A DNA stretch of 64,000 nt from Prorocentrum cordatum (lineage: Eukaryota > Sar > Dinophyceae > Prorocentrales > Prorocentraceae), in assembly GCA_963575745.1 (NCBI GenBank), contig CAUYUJ010019929.1, positions 88,305-152,304 on the forward strand, in the 5' to 3' direction. The position numbers and the translations under genes are program-made. A model generated the notes under the pieces. The model ran no database searches and was not told where the DNA came from. It saw only the letters and a program-made list of their open reading frames with translations. This document shows, piece by piece, positions 30,604-42,399 of this stretch (within the stretch, counting starts at the first letter, position 1; each line of letters begins with the position of its first letter).

Positions 30604-30749
30604 ATGCCCGCACTTGGGGGTTCCGCGCCTCCGTGCCAAAATCTGAGCTGCCAGAGCAGCACTGAGTTCTCGGAGATTTCGGGAGATTCGCACCGCCCAT
30701 CTGCCAGCGCAGTTGGGGTTTGAGCTCCCTCTCGATCTGTCAATCAGTC

Positions 30750-31796
30750 ATGGCGCCGCGCCCATTCTCATGGTGTGCCTGCGGCAACTGGACGTACAAC
30801 TTCCGCCTGCTGCACAACGGCGGATTCTGTGGCAAGTGCGGGGAGCAGGTCACACTCTTCAAGCCTGACGCTGCAGCGGCGAAAGGCAACGGCAAAGGTA
30901 AGAAAGGCATCCACAGTTACAAAGGCGGCAAGGGCGAGGACAAGTCGGCGTGGCACTTCGGCAGTGGCAAAGGCACGCACCCGTGGTCCAAGGAGCCTGA
31001 CATCTCGCAGATGCTCAGCATCCTATCGAATGTCCCCGCCCTCGCTGAGCACGCCGACGTCTTCCGCCAGGCGGACAGCTCCTTCAAGGCGAGCAAGGCA
31101 AAGCCGGTATCGCCCAACCAGGAGGTCTACCGCTGCAGCCAGACCCTGGAGAAGAAGGAGATGGCTCTTCAGAAGGCCTCGGCAGACGTCATCAAGCTGG
31201 AGACGGCACTCCAGGAGGCCAAGCTGTGGCTCCGCCAGACGGCGGAGGAGGCCCTCTCCGCGAAGCGGGCCCACACGCTGGCGGTCAAGGCCCTCGCCGA
31301 CTCCACGGGCGCCGCCAAGACGCAGGACGGCTACACCGCGGACGGCAAGAAGATCTACCTCGCGATGGATGAGTTCGACTTCGCTACCAGCGATGAGTTC
31401 GACGACGCGCAGAAGGCCCAGCTCAAGGCCATCCAGAAGCAGGTGGAGGAGCACTGCAAGAAGGTGGAGGACCTCCAGAAGACCATGCAGGAGGCGCTCA
31501 AGAGCGTCAAGGAGATCCGAGCTGCCCCTGCGAAGCGGCAACGTGGTCAGGACGGTCCCGTCCCTGGTCCTGGCGCAGCAGAAGCTGAAGGCCCCGACGA
31601 AGACCAGGCACATGCTGCGGAGGACGGCCCCACCATCGCAGTCTCAGAGAGCGACATCGCCGCCAAGATCGCGAGCGCCAGGGAGGCCACGCTGGCCAGC
31701 ATGGGCGACTTCCCTCCCCTGGGCACTGGCAATGGTGCTAGGAGCTCTCGCGATGGCGCGCCCAGAGCTGCAGCTGCGGCCGCGCAGCGAGGGTGA
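30750..31796 (+). CDS. LINE ORF1: zinc-ribbon, coiled-coil Gag-like protein
   Basis: 348 residues from ATG 30750. The N-terminal zinc ribbon has CACGNWTYNFRLL and FCGKCGEQV (CxCG...CxxCG, residues 8-31). A Lys/Gly-rich segment follows (NGKGKKGIHSYKGGKGEDKS), then a long helical region (LEKKEMALQKASADVIKLET, QLKAIQKQVEEHCKKVEDLQ), and an acidic/Ala tail with ASMGDFPPLGTG. The layout is that of nucleic-acid-binding ORF1 proteins of non-LTR elements in dinoflagellates. The 39-codon frame at 30604-30723 lies upstream in the leader. The stop overlaps the start of ORF2. Confidence 0.78.
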   Translation: MAPRPFSWCACGNWTYNFRLLHNGGFCGKCGEQVTLFKPDAAAAKGNGKGKKGIHSYKGGKGEDKSAWHFGSGKGTHPWSKEPDISQMLSILSNVPALAEHADVFRQADSSFKASKAKPVSPNQEVYRCSQTLEKKEMALQKASADVIKLETALQEAKLWLRQTAEEALSAKRAHTLAVKALADSTGAAKTQDGYTADGKKIYLAMDEFDFATSDEFDDAQKAQLKAIQKQVEEHCKKVEDLQKTMQEALKSVKEIRAAPAKRQRGQDGPVPGPGAAEAEGPDEDQAHAAEDGPTIAVSESDIAAKIASAREATLASMGDFPPLGTGNGARSSRDGAPRAAAAAAQRG

Positions 31797-33900
31797 CCTA
31801 CCCATCGGCCTGGGAGGAGGAGGCCACCCGAGGCCAGGTGACACCCTTCAGCCGCCCCTCCCACCACAAGGCCTCTCCTGCAGTCGGGCCCCCGTTCCAG
31901 AGAATTACGATGCGACGTACTTCTTCTCGAACATCTCGGAGTGGGGCCCGCGGGCGGAGGGGTTCATGAAAGCCCAGGCGGAGCAGTACGACGTCATAGG
32001 ATTCGCGGAGATGCACATGCGAGGCGTGAAGGTCCTAGACTTCACAGAGAAGATCAGCAAAGACGGATGGAAGGCCGCCGTCACCGCCGCAGCACCGTCG
32101 GGCAGGGCAGCTGAAGGTACGACGGGCGGCGAAGCCATCATATCCAAGCGTTCACTGGCCACCACGACGTTCGAGGGGTGGCGCAAACACGAGATCGAAC
32201 GGTCTGCAGTCGACCCCTTTCAAGGATTTTGCCATACGACATGGCACACGAAGGCTGGCAACATCGTCGTCATCTCCGCGTACATGCAGCCGAAGCACGG
32301 CTTCAAGGGCCCCAACGAGAAGATGATGATCAGGCTAGCCAGCTTCATCAATATGATATCCGACCCGTGGGTTGTCCTCGCCGACTGGAACAACCCACCA
32401 GAGGCATGGGAAGGAACCAAGTGGCTCCGCAAGATCGGCGGTCACCTTATCCTCCCTGAGAACACGAAGACCACCTGCAACTTGGGGCGCGGGTCCCTCA
32501 TTGACTACGGGATCTGCAAGAGCGGGTTCGGCGGCCCCCTCAAGCTCGAAGCAGCCCCTGAGGTCCCTTGGAAGACCCACGTGGGACTACTGCTTTCCAC
32601 ACGAGCGGGGAAGCAGCACTGGTGGCACAGAGCTATGTGTATACCCAAGCAGCCCCCGTCGGCGGGACGACCAGCCAAGGAAGCGGACCCGAACAGCAAG
32701 CGCCAGAAGTTGCTAGCCGAGCGGCACCAGCGGGCAAAGGCCAGACTCCAGGAGGAGCTACAGGACGCATACGAGGAGCTCCACAGCTGGCCAACCACGC
32801 AGGACACACACAGCAACGACTCGATCACCTTCGATATACCGATTGAGGTGCGGCACTCGGCAGCAGCTACGGTGGCAGGACTGGCAGAGGACAAGGGCAA
32901 ACACGTGAGGATGGAGTCGAACGACGGCCAGGACAACTACCCCTCCTCCCACTTCCTGCTGACCCGTGACATTGAGGCGCAGAAGAAGGTTGCCAAGGCG
33001 TTCGGCGACTGGGTGCAGACAGTGGAGAAGGCCACGCTCAAGCACCACAACATTCCCGAGTCCGATTGGAAAAAGTATGAAGGCAGGGCCAGAGAGCATG
33101 GGATCACTTGGCGAAGAACCCGTGCTACACCAGCCCGTACACACATGCGGGACCCAATCGTGGAATGGTGGCATCTGGCAACGACGATTATTCCCAGATA
33201 TCAGCGAATGAGGCGCAAGTTCGCAGAGCAGGACTACAAGCGCATGGCAATAAAAATGCAGGAGCTGCTACACATTGCCACCGAGAACAACTTCTTTGAC
33301 AAGTACAACGACCCAGAGGACAAGAGGACCCTGGAGGAGTGGACTAAGGCCATCACCGACTTAGACGGGCAGAACATCGACTCGCTGCAGGCCCTACTGG
33401 AGTTCGGCCTGAGGTTTCAAGCCCGCGCGGTGGGTACTGGACTCGCCAACGGCAGGCGGGCGTTTGCAAGCTGGGTCACACGCATGTGGAAGCAGGCTCC
33501 AGGTGCGTTACACCGACATGTGAAGCCAGCTACTACTCGACGAGACGAGCACTTCAGTGACGAGGGCAACACCTATGCCACACCCTGCGAGATCATGGAC
33601 CGCAGAGCTGACTTCTGGGAGAACATCTGGTCCGACCCCAGCTCCGACCACAAGAGTATCCTCGACGGCCTCAAGTTTGTCACGGAGCAAGCCAAGAGGG
33701 AGGACGTGCACCCGATCGAGCTGGAGCACCTGGACCACCTGCTGGCGAAGCAGAACCCGAAGAAGGCCAGAGGAGTCGACAACCTCGGCCCGCTGGAGGT
33801 GCAACGACTCCCAGAGCCAGGACGGAGGCAGATGGTGGAGCTCCTCAATCTCTGCGAGAACCACCTCATGTGGCCTCATCAGATTTTCACGGTCATAGGT
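31732..33900 (+). CDS. LINE ORF2: endonuclease and start of reverse transcriptase (truncated by assembly gap)
   Basis: The frame overlaps ORF1 by 65 bp (first ATG 31732, alternative 31753). An APE-type endonuclease occupies about residues 60-285: DVIGFAEMHMRG (catalytic Glu), GEAIISKRS, VVISAYMQPKHGF, VVLADWNNPPEAW (DxN), SLIDYGICKSGF and PWKTHVGLLLS (terminal His). A linker of about 380 residues follows with VEWWHLATTIIPRYQRMRRK, then the RT entry NPKKARGVDNLGPLEVQRLP and FTVIG at the gap edge. No stop or frameshift is visible before the gap, so this copy may be recent. The RT palm, including the catalytic Asp pair, is not in the sequence. Confidence 0.82.
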
Positions 33901-34000
33901 NNNNNNNNNNNNNNNNNNNNNNNNNNNNNNNNNNNNNNNNNNNNNNNNNNNNNNNNNNNNNNNNNNNNNNNNNNNNNNNNNNNNNNNNNNNNNNNNNNNN
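33901..34000. other. Assembly gap (100 N)
   Basis: A run of exactly 100 N, a conventional placeholder. The LINE ORF2 is cut here, and the sequence beyond is microsatellite, so the gap may hide several kb of element. Confidence 0.99.
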
Positions 34001-34318
<318 letters not shown>

Positions 34319-34781
34319 TGGTCGTCTATGGCCCCGGGGGGAACCATGCAAGGCCAGGGAGGGAGGGTCGGCCACCCAACTCGCACGCCCCCCTCGTGCC
34401 TTCCCTGTCCTGCCCTCCTCCGTCGGCGGCATTCCCCCACCCCCGACGCCACGATGTGTTTCAGAGCGTGGACCCTTTTTGAGGTCTTCACCCCTTCTCC
34501 TCCTCGTCCTCTCTCCGCTCCCAGCATAAGCCATGGCAGTCAGTTTCTTCCCCCAGCCACACGCTGGGCCATCAGATTGTAAACTGCCCTTCCTTTGTGC
34601 CATGGCGGACACACGCCTCGGGCCAGCGGCACTGCTTTGGCCGACGTGTCGTGCAGACACGGCGTCAGTGCTTGATTAATTGACCCCTTCCCCAGGACCA
34701 GCCTGTTCATCCTGAGTCGTTGCTGTTGACGGTCCCGGGGCCCAGCGAGGGCCCTCGGAGGCCCAAAATACCTAAAGTCAA

Positions 34782-35021
34782 GGCTTCCCAGATGGCGTCG
34801 GAGTAGACGGACGGGGTCGGAGAATTGTGCTGCATCGTCGATACATCGGCGATGCATCGCCGATGCGGCTTGATGTGGAGCCCGATTTGCTCCACGCCGA
34901 CGTCGCCGATGCATCACCAACGTCGCCAGTGCATTACCGATGCATCGCCGATACATCACCGTTGTATCAGCGATGCGGCGCGATCCTCCGACCCCATCTA
35001 CTCCGACCCCGTTTAGGAGGC
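34782..35021. mobile_element. GATGCATCGGCGAT foldback element L, copy 1
   Basis: Left CAGATGGCGTCGGAGTAGAC pairs with right TCTACTCCGACCCCGTTTAG. The interior is built of CGATGCATCGCCGAT and CGATACATCGGCGAT palindromes around a central CCCGATTTGCTCC. Copy 2 is at 45655. Confidence 0.82.
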
Positions 35022-35077
35022 CGCTACAAAAATCATTTGTCGTGATTTTTGTGCCATGACTCGAGGGGGTCTGGGTT

Positions 35078-35165
35078 TCGGAGCTCTGCGCGGATTTCTC
35101 GGATCGGCGCCGGAGCCCTTCTCCCTGGCGCGCGGGCCGCCTGGGGGATCCGCGCGGAGCTCCGA
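35078..35165. mobile_element. GGAGCTCCGCGCGGATT foldback element M, copy 1 (short)
   Basis: TCGGAGCTCTGCGCGGATTT at the left, GATCCGCGCGGAGCTCCGA at the right, with CTGGCGCGC in the middle. It lies 57 bp after L copy 1, in the same arrangement as L copy 2 with M copy 3. Confidence 0.8.
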
Positions 35166-35235
35166 TGGTTAACGCTTACGCGTAAGTCGGGCACGTCCCT
35201 CTACCGAAGGAATCTTCGAGAGTCAGTAAAAAAAT

Positions 35236-36900
35236 GATCCTGGCGAAGGACCCCGACCATGAGCAGCTGTGGGTACCGCAATTGTGAATAGCTTCTTTTG
35301 TGGAGCTCCCTATGGGTACTGGGTGAGGGACGCATGCGGGCGGTAGCATTGGGGCCTTCGGTGGAGCTCCCTATTGGGCCACGGAGCGTTGTACTGAGTG
35401 GGGGGGACGCATGCGGGCGGTAGCATTGTGGCCGTCGGTGGAGCTCCCTATGGGGCCACGAAGCGTTGTACTGGGTGGGAGTGACGCATGCGGGCGGTAG
35501 TACTGGGGCCGTCGGTGGAGCTCCTTAGGGGGCCACGAAGCGCTGTACTGAGAGGGGAAGGGCATGCGGGCGGTAGTACTGGGGCCGTCGTTGGAGCTAA
35601 CTATGGGGCCACGAAGCGCTGTACCGAGTGGGGGGGGCGCATGCGGACGGTAGTACTGGGGCCGTCGTTGGAGCTCCTTAGGGGGCCACGAAACGCTGTA
35701 CTGGGTGGGAGGGATGCATGCGGGCGGTAGTACTGGGGTCGTCGTTGGAGCTCCCTATGGGGCCACGAAACGCTGTACTGGGTGGGGGGGACGCATGCGG
35801 GCGGTTGACCTGGAACCTTCGGTCGAGCTCACTATGGGGTCATGAAACGCTGTACTGGGTGGGGGTGGGGCGCATGCTTCAGTGGAGCTCCCTATGGGGC
35901 CACGAAGCGTGTGAGGGGTGTGCCGAAATGGGTGTGGGAAACGATTGCGGGCGGTGGCACGGGGGCCTCCCGTGGAGCCCCCGATGGGGCCACGAAACGT
36001 GTGAGGGGTGTGCCGAAATGGTTGTGGGAAACGATTGCGGGCGGTGGCACGGGGCCGTCGGTGGAGCTCCCTATGGCATGGGCCCACGAAACGTGTGAGG
36101 GGTGTGCCAAATTGAGCGTGTAGGACGCACGCAGGCGGTCCCACTAAAGGTTTCGGTGGAGCTCCCGATGGGGCCACGAAATGTTGTAATGGGCGGGTGG
36201 AAATGGAGCTCTTCATGGGGCCACGAAACGTTGTATTGGGTGGGTGAAACTGCCAAATTGGTTGTTTCGGGACGCAAGCTGACGGTTGCACTGGGGCCTT
36301 CGGTGGAGCTCCCTATGGGGCCACGAAACGCTCTACTGGGTGAGTGAAACTGCCAAATTGGTTGCTTCGGGACGCAAGCAGACGGTTGCACTGGGGCCTT
36401 CGGTGGAGCTCCTTATGGGGCCACAAAATGCTTTACTGGGTGAGTGAAAATGCCAAATTGGGTGTTGCGGGACGCATGCGGGCGGCATTGGGCGAATGAA
36501 AATGTCAAAGTGGATGTTTCGGGACGCATGCGGGCGGTCCCATTGGGGGCTTCGGTGGAGCTCCCTGTGGGGCCACGAAGTGTTGTACTGGGTCAGTGAA
36601 AATGCAAAATTGAGTGTTTCGGGACGCATGCGGGCGGTAGCACTGGGGCCGTCGGTGGAGCTCCCTATAGGGGCCACGAAACGTTGTACTGGGTATGTGA
36701 GAATGCCAAATTGCGTGTTCGGGGACGCATGCGGACGGTTCCACTGGGGGCTTCGGTGGAGCTCCCTATGGGGCCACGAAACGCTGTACTGGGTGGGTGA
36801 AACGCAGGGAGAGGCAGGAGGGAGGAGGAAGGAGGGAGAGAGGAACGCGGGGACCGTCTCTTCAAAACGAAGACCCAACACCACAGGATGGTTGGGAAAA
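35236..36900 (+). repeat. Composite satellite element E, copy 1
   Basis: 5' module CCTGGCGAAGGACC...GCAATTGTGAATA, then an array of about 17 diverged units (70-95 bp) with GGTGGAGCTCCCTATGGGGC, CACGAAACG, GGACGCATGCGGGCGGT. The 3' module is GGAACGCGGGGACCGTCTCT, TCAAAACGAAGACCCAACAC, CACAGGATGGTTGGGAAAA. No protein; frames of 60-180 codons arise from the repeats on both strands. Confidence 0.88.
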
Positions 36901-36904
36901 GTAT

Positions 36905-37500
36905 GGTAACGATTTGTCGTGCTCTCTTGGCTGTGTTCGATTATTTTTTGATTTGTTTCAATTTGTCTTGCAAAATCCGCCTGTAGGAGGCCATGCCCGA
37001 CCTAAGCTTGCGCCGCTGTGCACCCAGACACGATCGCGTTGTGAAAGAGTCACGGCCGTCGTAGCTTTTGTCATGACTCGAGGGGGTCCGGGTTACAGTG
37101 GAAGCCCGTGCCAAGAAACACCTTGCTTGCCTCCAGGGTTCCCTGGGTTTCCTGGGCTTCGATCGTTTTGCGATGGAACGCGTGACGCTCCCACACCAAA
37201 AACCAAAATGGATGTCCTGGGGTCCCAGGGTTGGGCTTCTTGTGGCAGGTTTCTTGTGGTCGAGCTCCTGCTGCACGCCGGAACTCGACGCTGCCAGCCT
37301 CGAGGTGATCCCTGTCTCAGCGATCCCTATCGCAGGGCTTTTTGTGGAAGGCCTCGTGCGGTCGAGCGCCCGCTGCTCGAGCAGGGGATCGTCTACAGGA
37401 ACGATCCCCAACTTGATTCTCTCGCCGAGCCTGCGACGAAGACGTGGAAGGCCCACAGATCTGCGAGCATGCTCCGCATGGCTCGTTGATTCGACGGGGA
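36905..37500. other. No gene supported
   Basis: Contains ATGACTCGAGGGGGTCCGGG, shared with 35056-35075 (GACTCGAGGGGGTCTGGG), hinting at a dispersed repeat. The open frames lack recognisable domains. Confidence 0.4.
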
Positions 37501-37504
37501 AATC

Positions 37505-37675
37505 CTGGGTAGTCGAAGGAGATTGGATTGGGCCCCAAGGGCCAATCTGGCCCGGCCAAACTGGATGATTTGGGTTCTTCGCCAGACTGGATTCGCGTTA
37601 GCTCCCACGCCAGATTGCCCCCGTTTGCCAGATGGGGCCTGCCAGAGTGGCGCCAGATTGGCTTCGACTACCCAG
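37505..37675. mobile_element. 171-bp TIR element N
   Basis: CTGGGTAGTCGAAGGAGATT at the left, AGATTGGCTTCGACTACCCAG core at the right. The interior has repeated GCCAGATTGG/GCCAGACTGG motifs. Single copy in the window. Confidence 0.7.
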
Positions 37676-37679
37676 AAAT

Positions 37680-39220
37680 CACGTCTGGGGTTCACCAGTT
37701 CTGCAGTCGACCCCCCTGCTCGAACTGCAGCTGCCGGACCCGCAGGCTCATGGAGCTCATGGCGGCGGGCAGCGGCGACGAAGCCCACGGCGGCGGCGGT
37801 GCGCCCGCGAGCGCCGCGGGCACCTCGCCGCCGCGCGCCGCCGCCGGGGGCGGCCGAGGCCGGCAGCCGCCGCCGGGCGCGGCGGCGTCGGAGGCGGGCG
37901 GCTCGAAGAGGGGGGCCCGACTCGGTCACGCGCAGAGGATCAAGGAGCATCGAGGAAGGTCGGGGAGGGGTCGAGGAGGATAAATGACCGGCCCGAAGAG
38001 GGGGACCTGACTCGGCCACGCGCAGAGTATCGAGGAGTATCGAGAAGGATCGAGGAGGATCGAGCTGGCTGCCCGGCTCTGGGGGTGCACCAGCATGTCG
38101 TCGCCGTGGCGCTGCCGGCCCTCTCTGGGCGGCAGCAGCTTCTGCTGCACGGGCTGCAGCGCCTTCTCTCCCTTGGGGGGGAGGGCGGGAGGGTCGGCCA
38201 CGCGCAGAAGGGGGTGGGGAGTGGGGGGGAAGGCTTCTTAGAAGCACCCCTACTTCTCAGAAGGCGCGATTTCGGGCCTCTGGGGGCCATAAATGGGCCT
38301 GATGGATGGGGCCGTCTGGGGGTCTGAGGTGGCCCAGCACTGGTTCGGGCCAGCAGGAAGAGCGGGCAGGTTCGAGGTTCTGGGCTCGGAAAGGTGTTTG
38401 ACATTTTTTCCGCCTCTGGGGGCCAGTCTCGGGCCCAGGGACAGTGAAAAACGGTTCCAGGGTGAACAACTGCACCAGATGGGCCCGGGGAGAGATCCAG
38501 GGACCGATTTTGACCGCATTGGGCCTCATCCACCCCTCCGGACCAGCTCAGATTCCCCAGCCGCCTCCAAGCTTGACAGACGGGGCTGCTCGGGTCGGCG
38601 CGTGGGTTTGCGAAGGGGAGAAGGGGGGGGGCTGTCAATGGTACGGGCTGCGCACCAACAGCCCCCGCAGGTTTGGTACCGGCTGGCCTCAGCAGGCCCC
38701 CCGAAGAGTCCCAGTTGGCCTCAGCAGGCCCCTCGAGCAGGCCAGGGTGGTCTTACAGTCAGCCCAGATTAGTAGGCCGACCCTGCCGAATCAAGGGTAC
38801 CCTAGTGTCCTGTGTCTCGCGACCCATGCCTTCTGCATTCCTATGGCGACGTGGCCCTCGGAAGGGTCTTGTGTCCTCTCGCGTGGCCCGTCCAATCAAG
38901 TCCGAATGCAACACATCAGTCATGGGGCGCGGAACGACCCTGAGGCGTCGCCAGAGGCGGCGCCAGGGTGTTGCCGTGGCCTGTGGATGCCAAGCTAGAC
39001 AGTATCTGGCCAACCCTGGCTTACAAGTGGGTTACAAGGGCCATGAGATGCTTAGGCGGTGAACGATCCGGGCTGAGTGGGCTCTGTCCACGCAGCAGGG
39101 TTTCCTGACACTCCTACGCCGTTTGGGCACGTCTGGCCAATGAGCTAGGTCAGGCCATATCACCAACCTCGGCATCGACCGGTGGAAAACAAGTGGATCA
39201 CAAGATGATCTCATGGTTTG
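37680..39220. other. GC-rich spacer; possible short exon at 37747-37916
   Basis: MELMAAGSGDEAHGGGGAP, ASAAGTSPPRAAAGGG is coding-like but low complexity. Imperfect GATCGAGGAGxATCGAG repeats occur at 37935-38065. The rest shows no recognisable gene. Confidence 0.3.
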
Positions 39221-39394
39221 AAGCTGATGTCTTCGGTAGTTCGTGACGGGGTCCCCAGCGGCCCTTTCCCCAGGGCCGGCTGTTCGTCCCGAGCAGATTC
39301 TTGACGATCCCAGAGAGCCCGTCGAGGGCCCCCAAAAGGGCGAGAACGGCTAAAAAAACGTCCGTCGTGAGCCGTCGCGAATCGAGGTGTTCGT

Positions 39395-39542
39395 CCTCCT
39401 CCTCCTCCTCCTCCTCCTTCTCCTCCTCCTCCTCCTCCCTCCTCCTCCCTCCTCCTCCTCCTCCTCCTCCTCCTCCTCCTCCTCCTCCTCCTCCTCCTTC
39501 TCCTCCTCCTCCTCCTCCTCCTCCTCCTCCTCCTGCTCCTCC
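39395..39542 (+). repeat. (CCT)n microsatellite
   Basis: About 148 bases of CCT with rare CTT. Just after it (39600-39690) is a CTGCAGGATCCTGCAAGATC palindromic patch that recurs at 49120-49215. Confidence 0.92.
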
Positions 39543-40139
39543 TGAGGGCCCACTTCCGCAGGACCCCATCTTTTCGGGGACGCACTGGCCCGGGGCGGGC
39601 CGCGCAGGCTCCTGCAGGATCCCGCAGGATCTCTCGCACGCAGGCCCTGGGGCGGTGCACCCCTGGCCCTGCAGGATCCTGCAAGATCAGGCGCCATGGC
39701 CGACCCCCGTGTGCACCGACCCCCGTCCATGGAGCCCCGACCTCCCAGACATCCGACGTCTCGATAGAGAGAGAGAGAGAGAGAGACACACACAAGCCCC
39801 CGACCTCCCGACCACTTTCCCGGCACAGGTGCTTCCTCCCGAGTCGTTTTGTTGGCGGTCCCCGGTGTGAAGGCCCCGAGAGACCAAAAACCGATTTTTG
39901 TCGACACGCCCGACGCCGGGGCTTTGCGGCGCCGGGGAGGGCGCGGAGCCGTCGGAGGCGGCGTCGGAGGATCGGACCGAACGAAAGGGGGGGATATAGG
40001 GAAAGCGGGGGGGGGTACAAAAGCTGCTGAATGCAGCCGGTTTCGGCCCCGCAGCCGGGCCCATGCCTCGATGCGTGGGCGCCTCCCGGCGCCAGGAGGC
40101 GCCGGGAAAGTCAGCTGCGTGGGCTGATTCTCAAACCCC

Positions 40140-40378
40140 CCCCTCTGCTACGTGAGCTGATTCGCCCGGCCCGAGAGGAGGGCGCGGCGCCGGAGGGCTG
40201 CGAGCTGGAGGTCCAGGCGCCGGCGGGCTGCTACGCCGCCGCCGCGAGCACGGGCCGCGGCGAGTACGAGGGGCCGCCCGCCGCAGGCGCGGCCGAGCTG
40301 GCGCTCGCCGAGGAGCGGCTGCACGCGAGGGGGCCCTTCGCTCGGGTGGCCTGGTGCGCGGCTCTCGGCCCAGACATG
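40140..40378 (+). CDS. Coding-like exon, unknown
   Basis: High third-position GC in the frame [71 protein letters not shown]. It runs straight into a TA microsatellite. No family recognised. Confidence 0.4.
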
Positions 40379-40387
40379 ATCGCGCGG

Positions 40388-40449
40388 TTATATATATATA
40401 TATATATACACACACATACATACATACATACATACATATACACATACAC

Positions 40450-40494
<45 letters not shown>

Positions 40495-40548
40495 AACATG
40501 TACCTCTATCTATATATATATATATATACATAGCTATGTGTGTATATA
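40388..40548. repeat. (TA)n / (TACA)n microsatellite
   Basis: Alternating TA, TACA and TG tracts; strong melting potential. Confidence 0.95.
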
Positions 40549-40964
40549 TACATAAAAAATATACAGACATATGCTTTACACAAAAGAAAAAACACGACGG
40601 AAAGTTTTTGGGCCATGTTCGGCTTGCGGGGGCATTGGCCGGGTCCTGGGGCCGTCAGAAAACAATTCGGGAGGAAAAACAGGCCCCGGGGAAAGGGTCG
40701 GGACTTCCAGGGACCGCGCATGGAAAAATCAGAACGTCGCATGTCTGGGGGGTGGTACCCTGAGATCTTGGCGTTGCATAGTGCTTCCGACCTCCGCGGA
40801 AGGCGCGGAAGAATTCATCAAAATTCATGGAAAACCTTGCGCCACGCAGGGAAACCCGAATAGATCATATCGAAAAAGGGGTGGGGGGTGAGGGAGGGCT
40901 GGTGCGCGGCTCTCGGGGGGGGTACCCTGAGATCTTGGCGGTGCAGCTTTATCGAGCCGCCGTG

Positions 40965-41058
40965 CGGTTGTTGTTGTTGTGGTTGTTGTTGTTGTGGTTG
41001 TTGTTGTTGTTTTTGTTGTTGTTGTGGTTGTTGTGGTTGTTGTTGCTGTTGCTGTTGC

Positions 41059-41089
<31 letters not shown>

Positions 41090-41093
41090 GAAC
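40965..41093 (+). repeat. (GTT)n microsatellite
   Basis: GTT with GTG and GCT variants. A purer GTT tract lies at 42163-42226. Confidence 0.95.
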
Positions 41094-41329
41094 ATTATTA
41101 ATTCTAAAGAATAATTATTGTTGGGGCCCCTGGTGCACGGCCCCCCTGCGCCGCCTAGGCCGCAGCTACATTTTCATCATTTTCGTGAGGAAGCCTCAGG
41201 TAATACGATGTCATCAAGATCCGGTTGTTTTGTTGTAATCCGTTTTCCCTTGCAAAAAACACTATAAAATGACATTTCTTGTTCTAATATAATCAAATTT
41301 CAAGAATCCCTTGCAAAAAATAAGGTAAA

Positions 41330-41870
41330 GTGGACATTCGCGCGCGCAAGACGAAATCCTTCCAAAAGCTTAGTGTTCGGAGCGATTTTAACATAAAAAC
41401 ATCAAAAAACCAATGGTTTTTCAACAAAAAAATGTCAAAATCTCATCCCGCGCGCTCTTGCGGATTCGTAGGAAACCCAACACTTTTTAAACATTTCTGT
41501 CAAACGGGCTTTTGCGAGCAACTTTTTCGAACTTCTGCGACAACGGTTGCGCACCTGCCAGGGCCATCATCCCTGTCAAATAATACCATGCGGGACACAT
41601 TCGTTTTTTCTTCGCGCGCGCACGCCGAAATCTCCAAAAACCATTGGGCTTCTTAAGAATTTTAGCACCGCGCATCATAAAATCACACGAATCGCACCGT
41701 AGGTCCTCGAAAAACACCTGCACGACTTTTCAAAATTTCTACCCGCGCGCGCTGTCCGAATCCTAAAAAAAACCAATGGTTTTCCAACATTTATGTTACA
41801 TGAGCTCGCGCGAGCTACTTTCGCACGCTCTTGCAACGGGGTTCGCGCGCCTGCCAGGGGCCACAAGGCT
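41330..41870. repeat. AT-richer block of diverged ~140-bp repeats
   Basis: Four positions (about 41400, 41630, 41770 and a partial) share AAAAACCAATGGTTTTTCAA next to GCGCGCGC and TTGCGAGCAACTTTTTCG-like stretches. Base composition is clearly lower in GC than the surroundings. Confidence 0.55.
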
Positions 41871-41952
41871 TCACAACTTCTGTGGGTTAACAAGGCTTAA
41901 CAACTTCTGTGGGTGTACGAACGTAGGCTTCACAACTTCTGTGGGTGTGTAC
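41868..41952 (+). repeat. Triplicated ~30-bp AAGGCTTCACAACTTCTGTG unit
   Basis: Three direct copies at about 41868, 41900 and 41928. Confidence 0.75.
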
Positions 41953-42161
41953 TCCACGCCAGTGTAGTAGCCACGGTCGTCCGCAGGCCACGAAGTGAAG
42001 TGTCCGAACGTCATAGGGCGGGAAGCTGGGTGTGGGTGGTGGCGAAGAGTCGTGTGGATATTTGGTAGAGCTTGCACTGCCCCCCCACAAAGTGGGGGTA
42101 TTGGCTGGCGTCGCATGAAAACCCTGGCACTGGTGAGAACACGGAGCGTTCGGGTAAAGTG

Positions 42162-42162
<1 letters not shown>

Positions 42163-42226
<64 letters not shown>
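42163..42226 (+). repeat. (GTT)n microsatellite
   Basis: About 21 uninterrupted GTT triplets. Confidence 0.97.
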
Positions 42227-42227
<1 letters not shown>

Positions 42228-42399
42228 CGCCACGTCGGGGGGCCCGGGACCATCGCAGACCGATGCGGCTCGAAAAATGGCGGGGTGCTGGGGTCCAGGG
42301 CTCCGGTCGTGATTGTTGACGGCGTTCCAAAGTTTTCGCGACGTCGGATCCCAGGGTAAGGGATCCGCTTGCGCACAGACGCCCCCCCTCGCAGCTGGC

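Noticed and set aside
29274-30743. 489-codon minus-strand frame
   Set aside because: Proline/serine and glutamate runs from GGA/GGAA and CCT tracts; no ordered domain.
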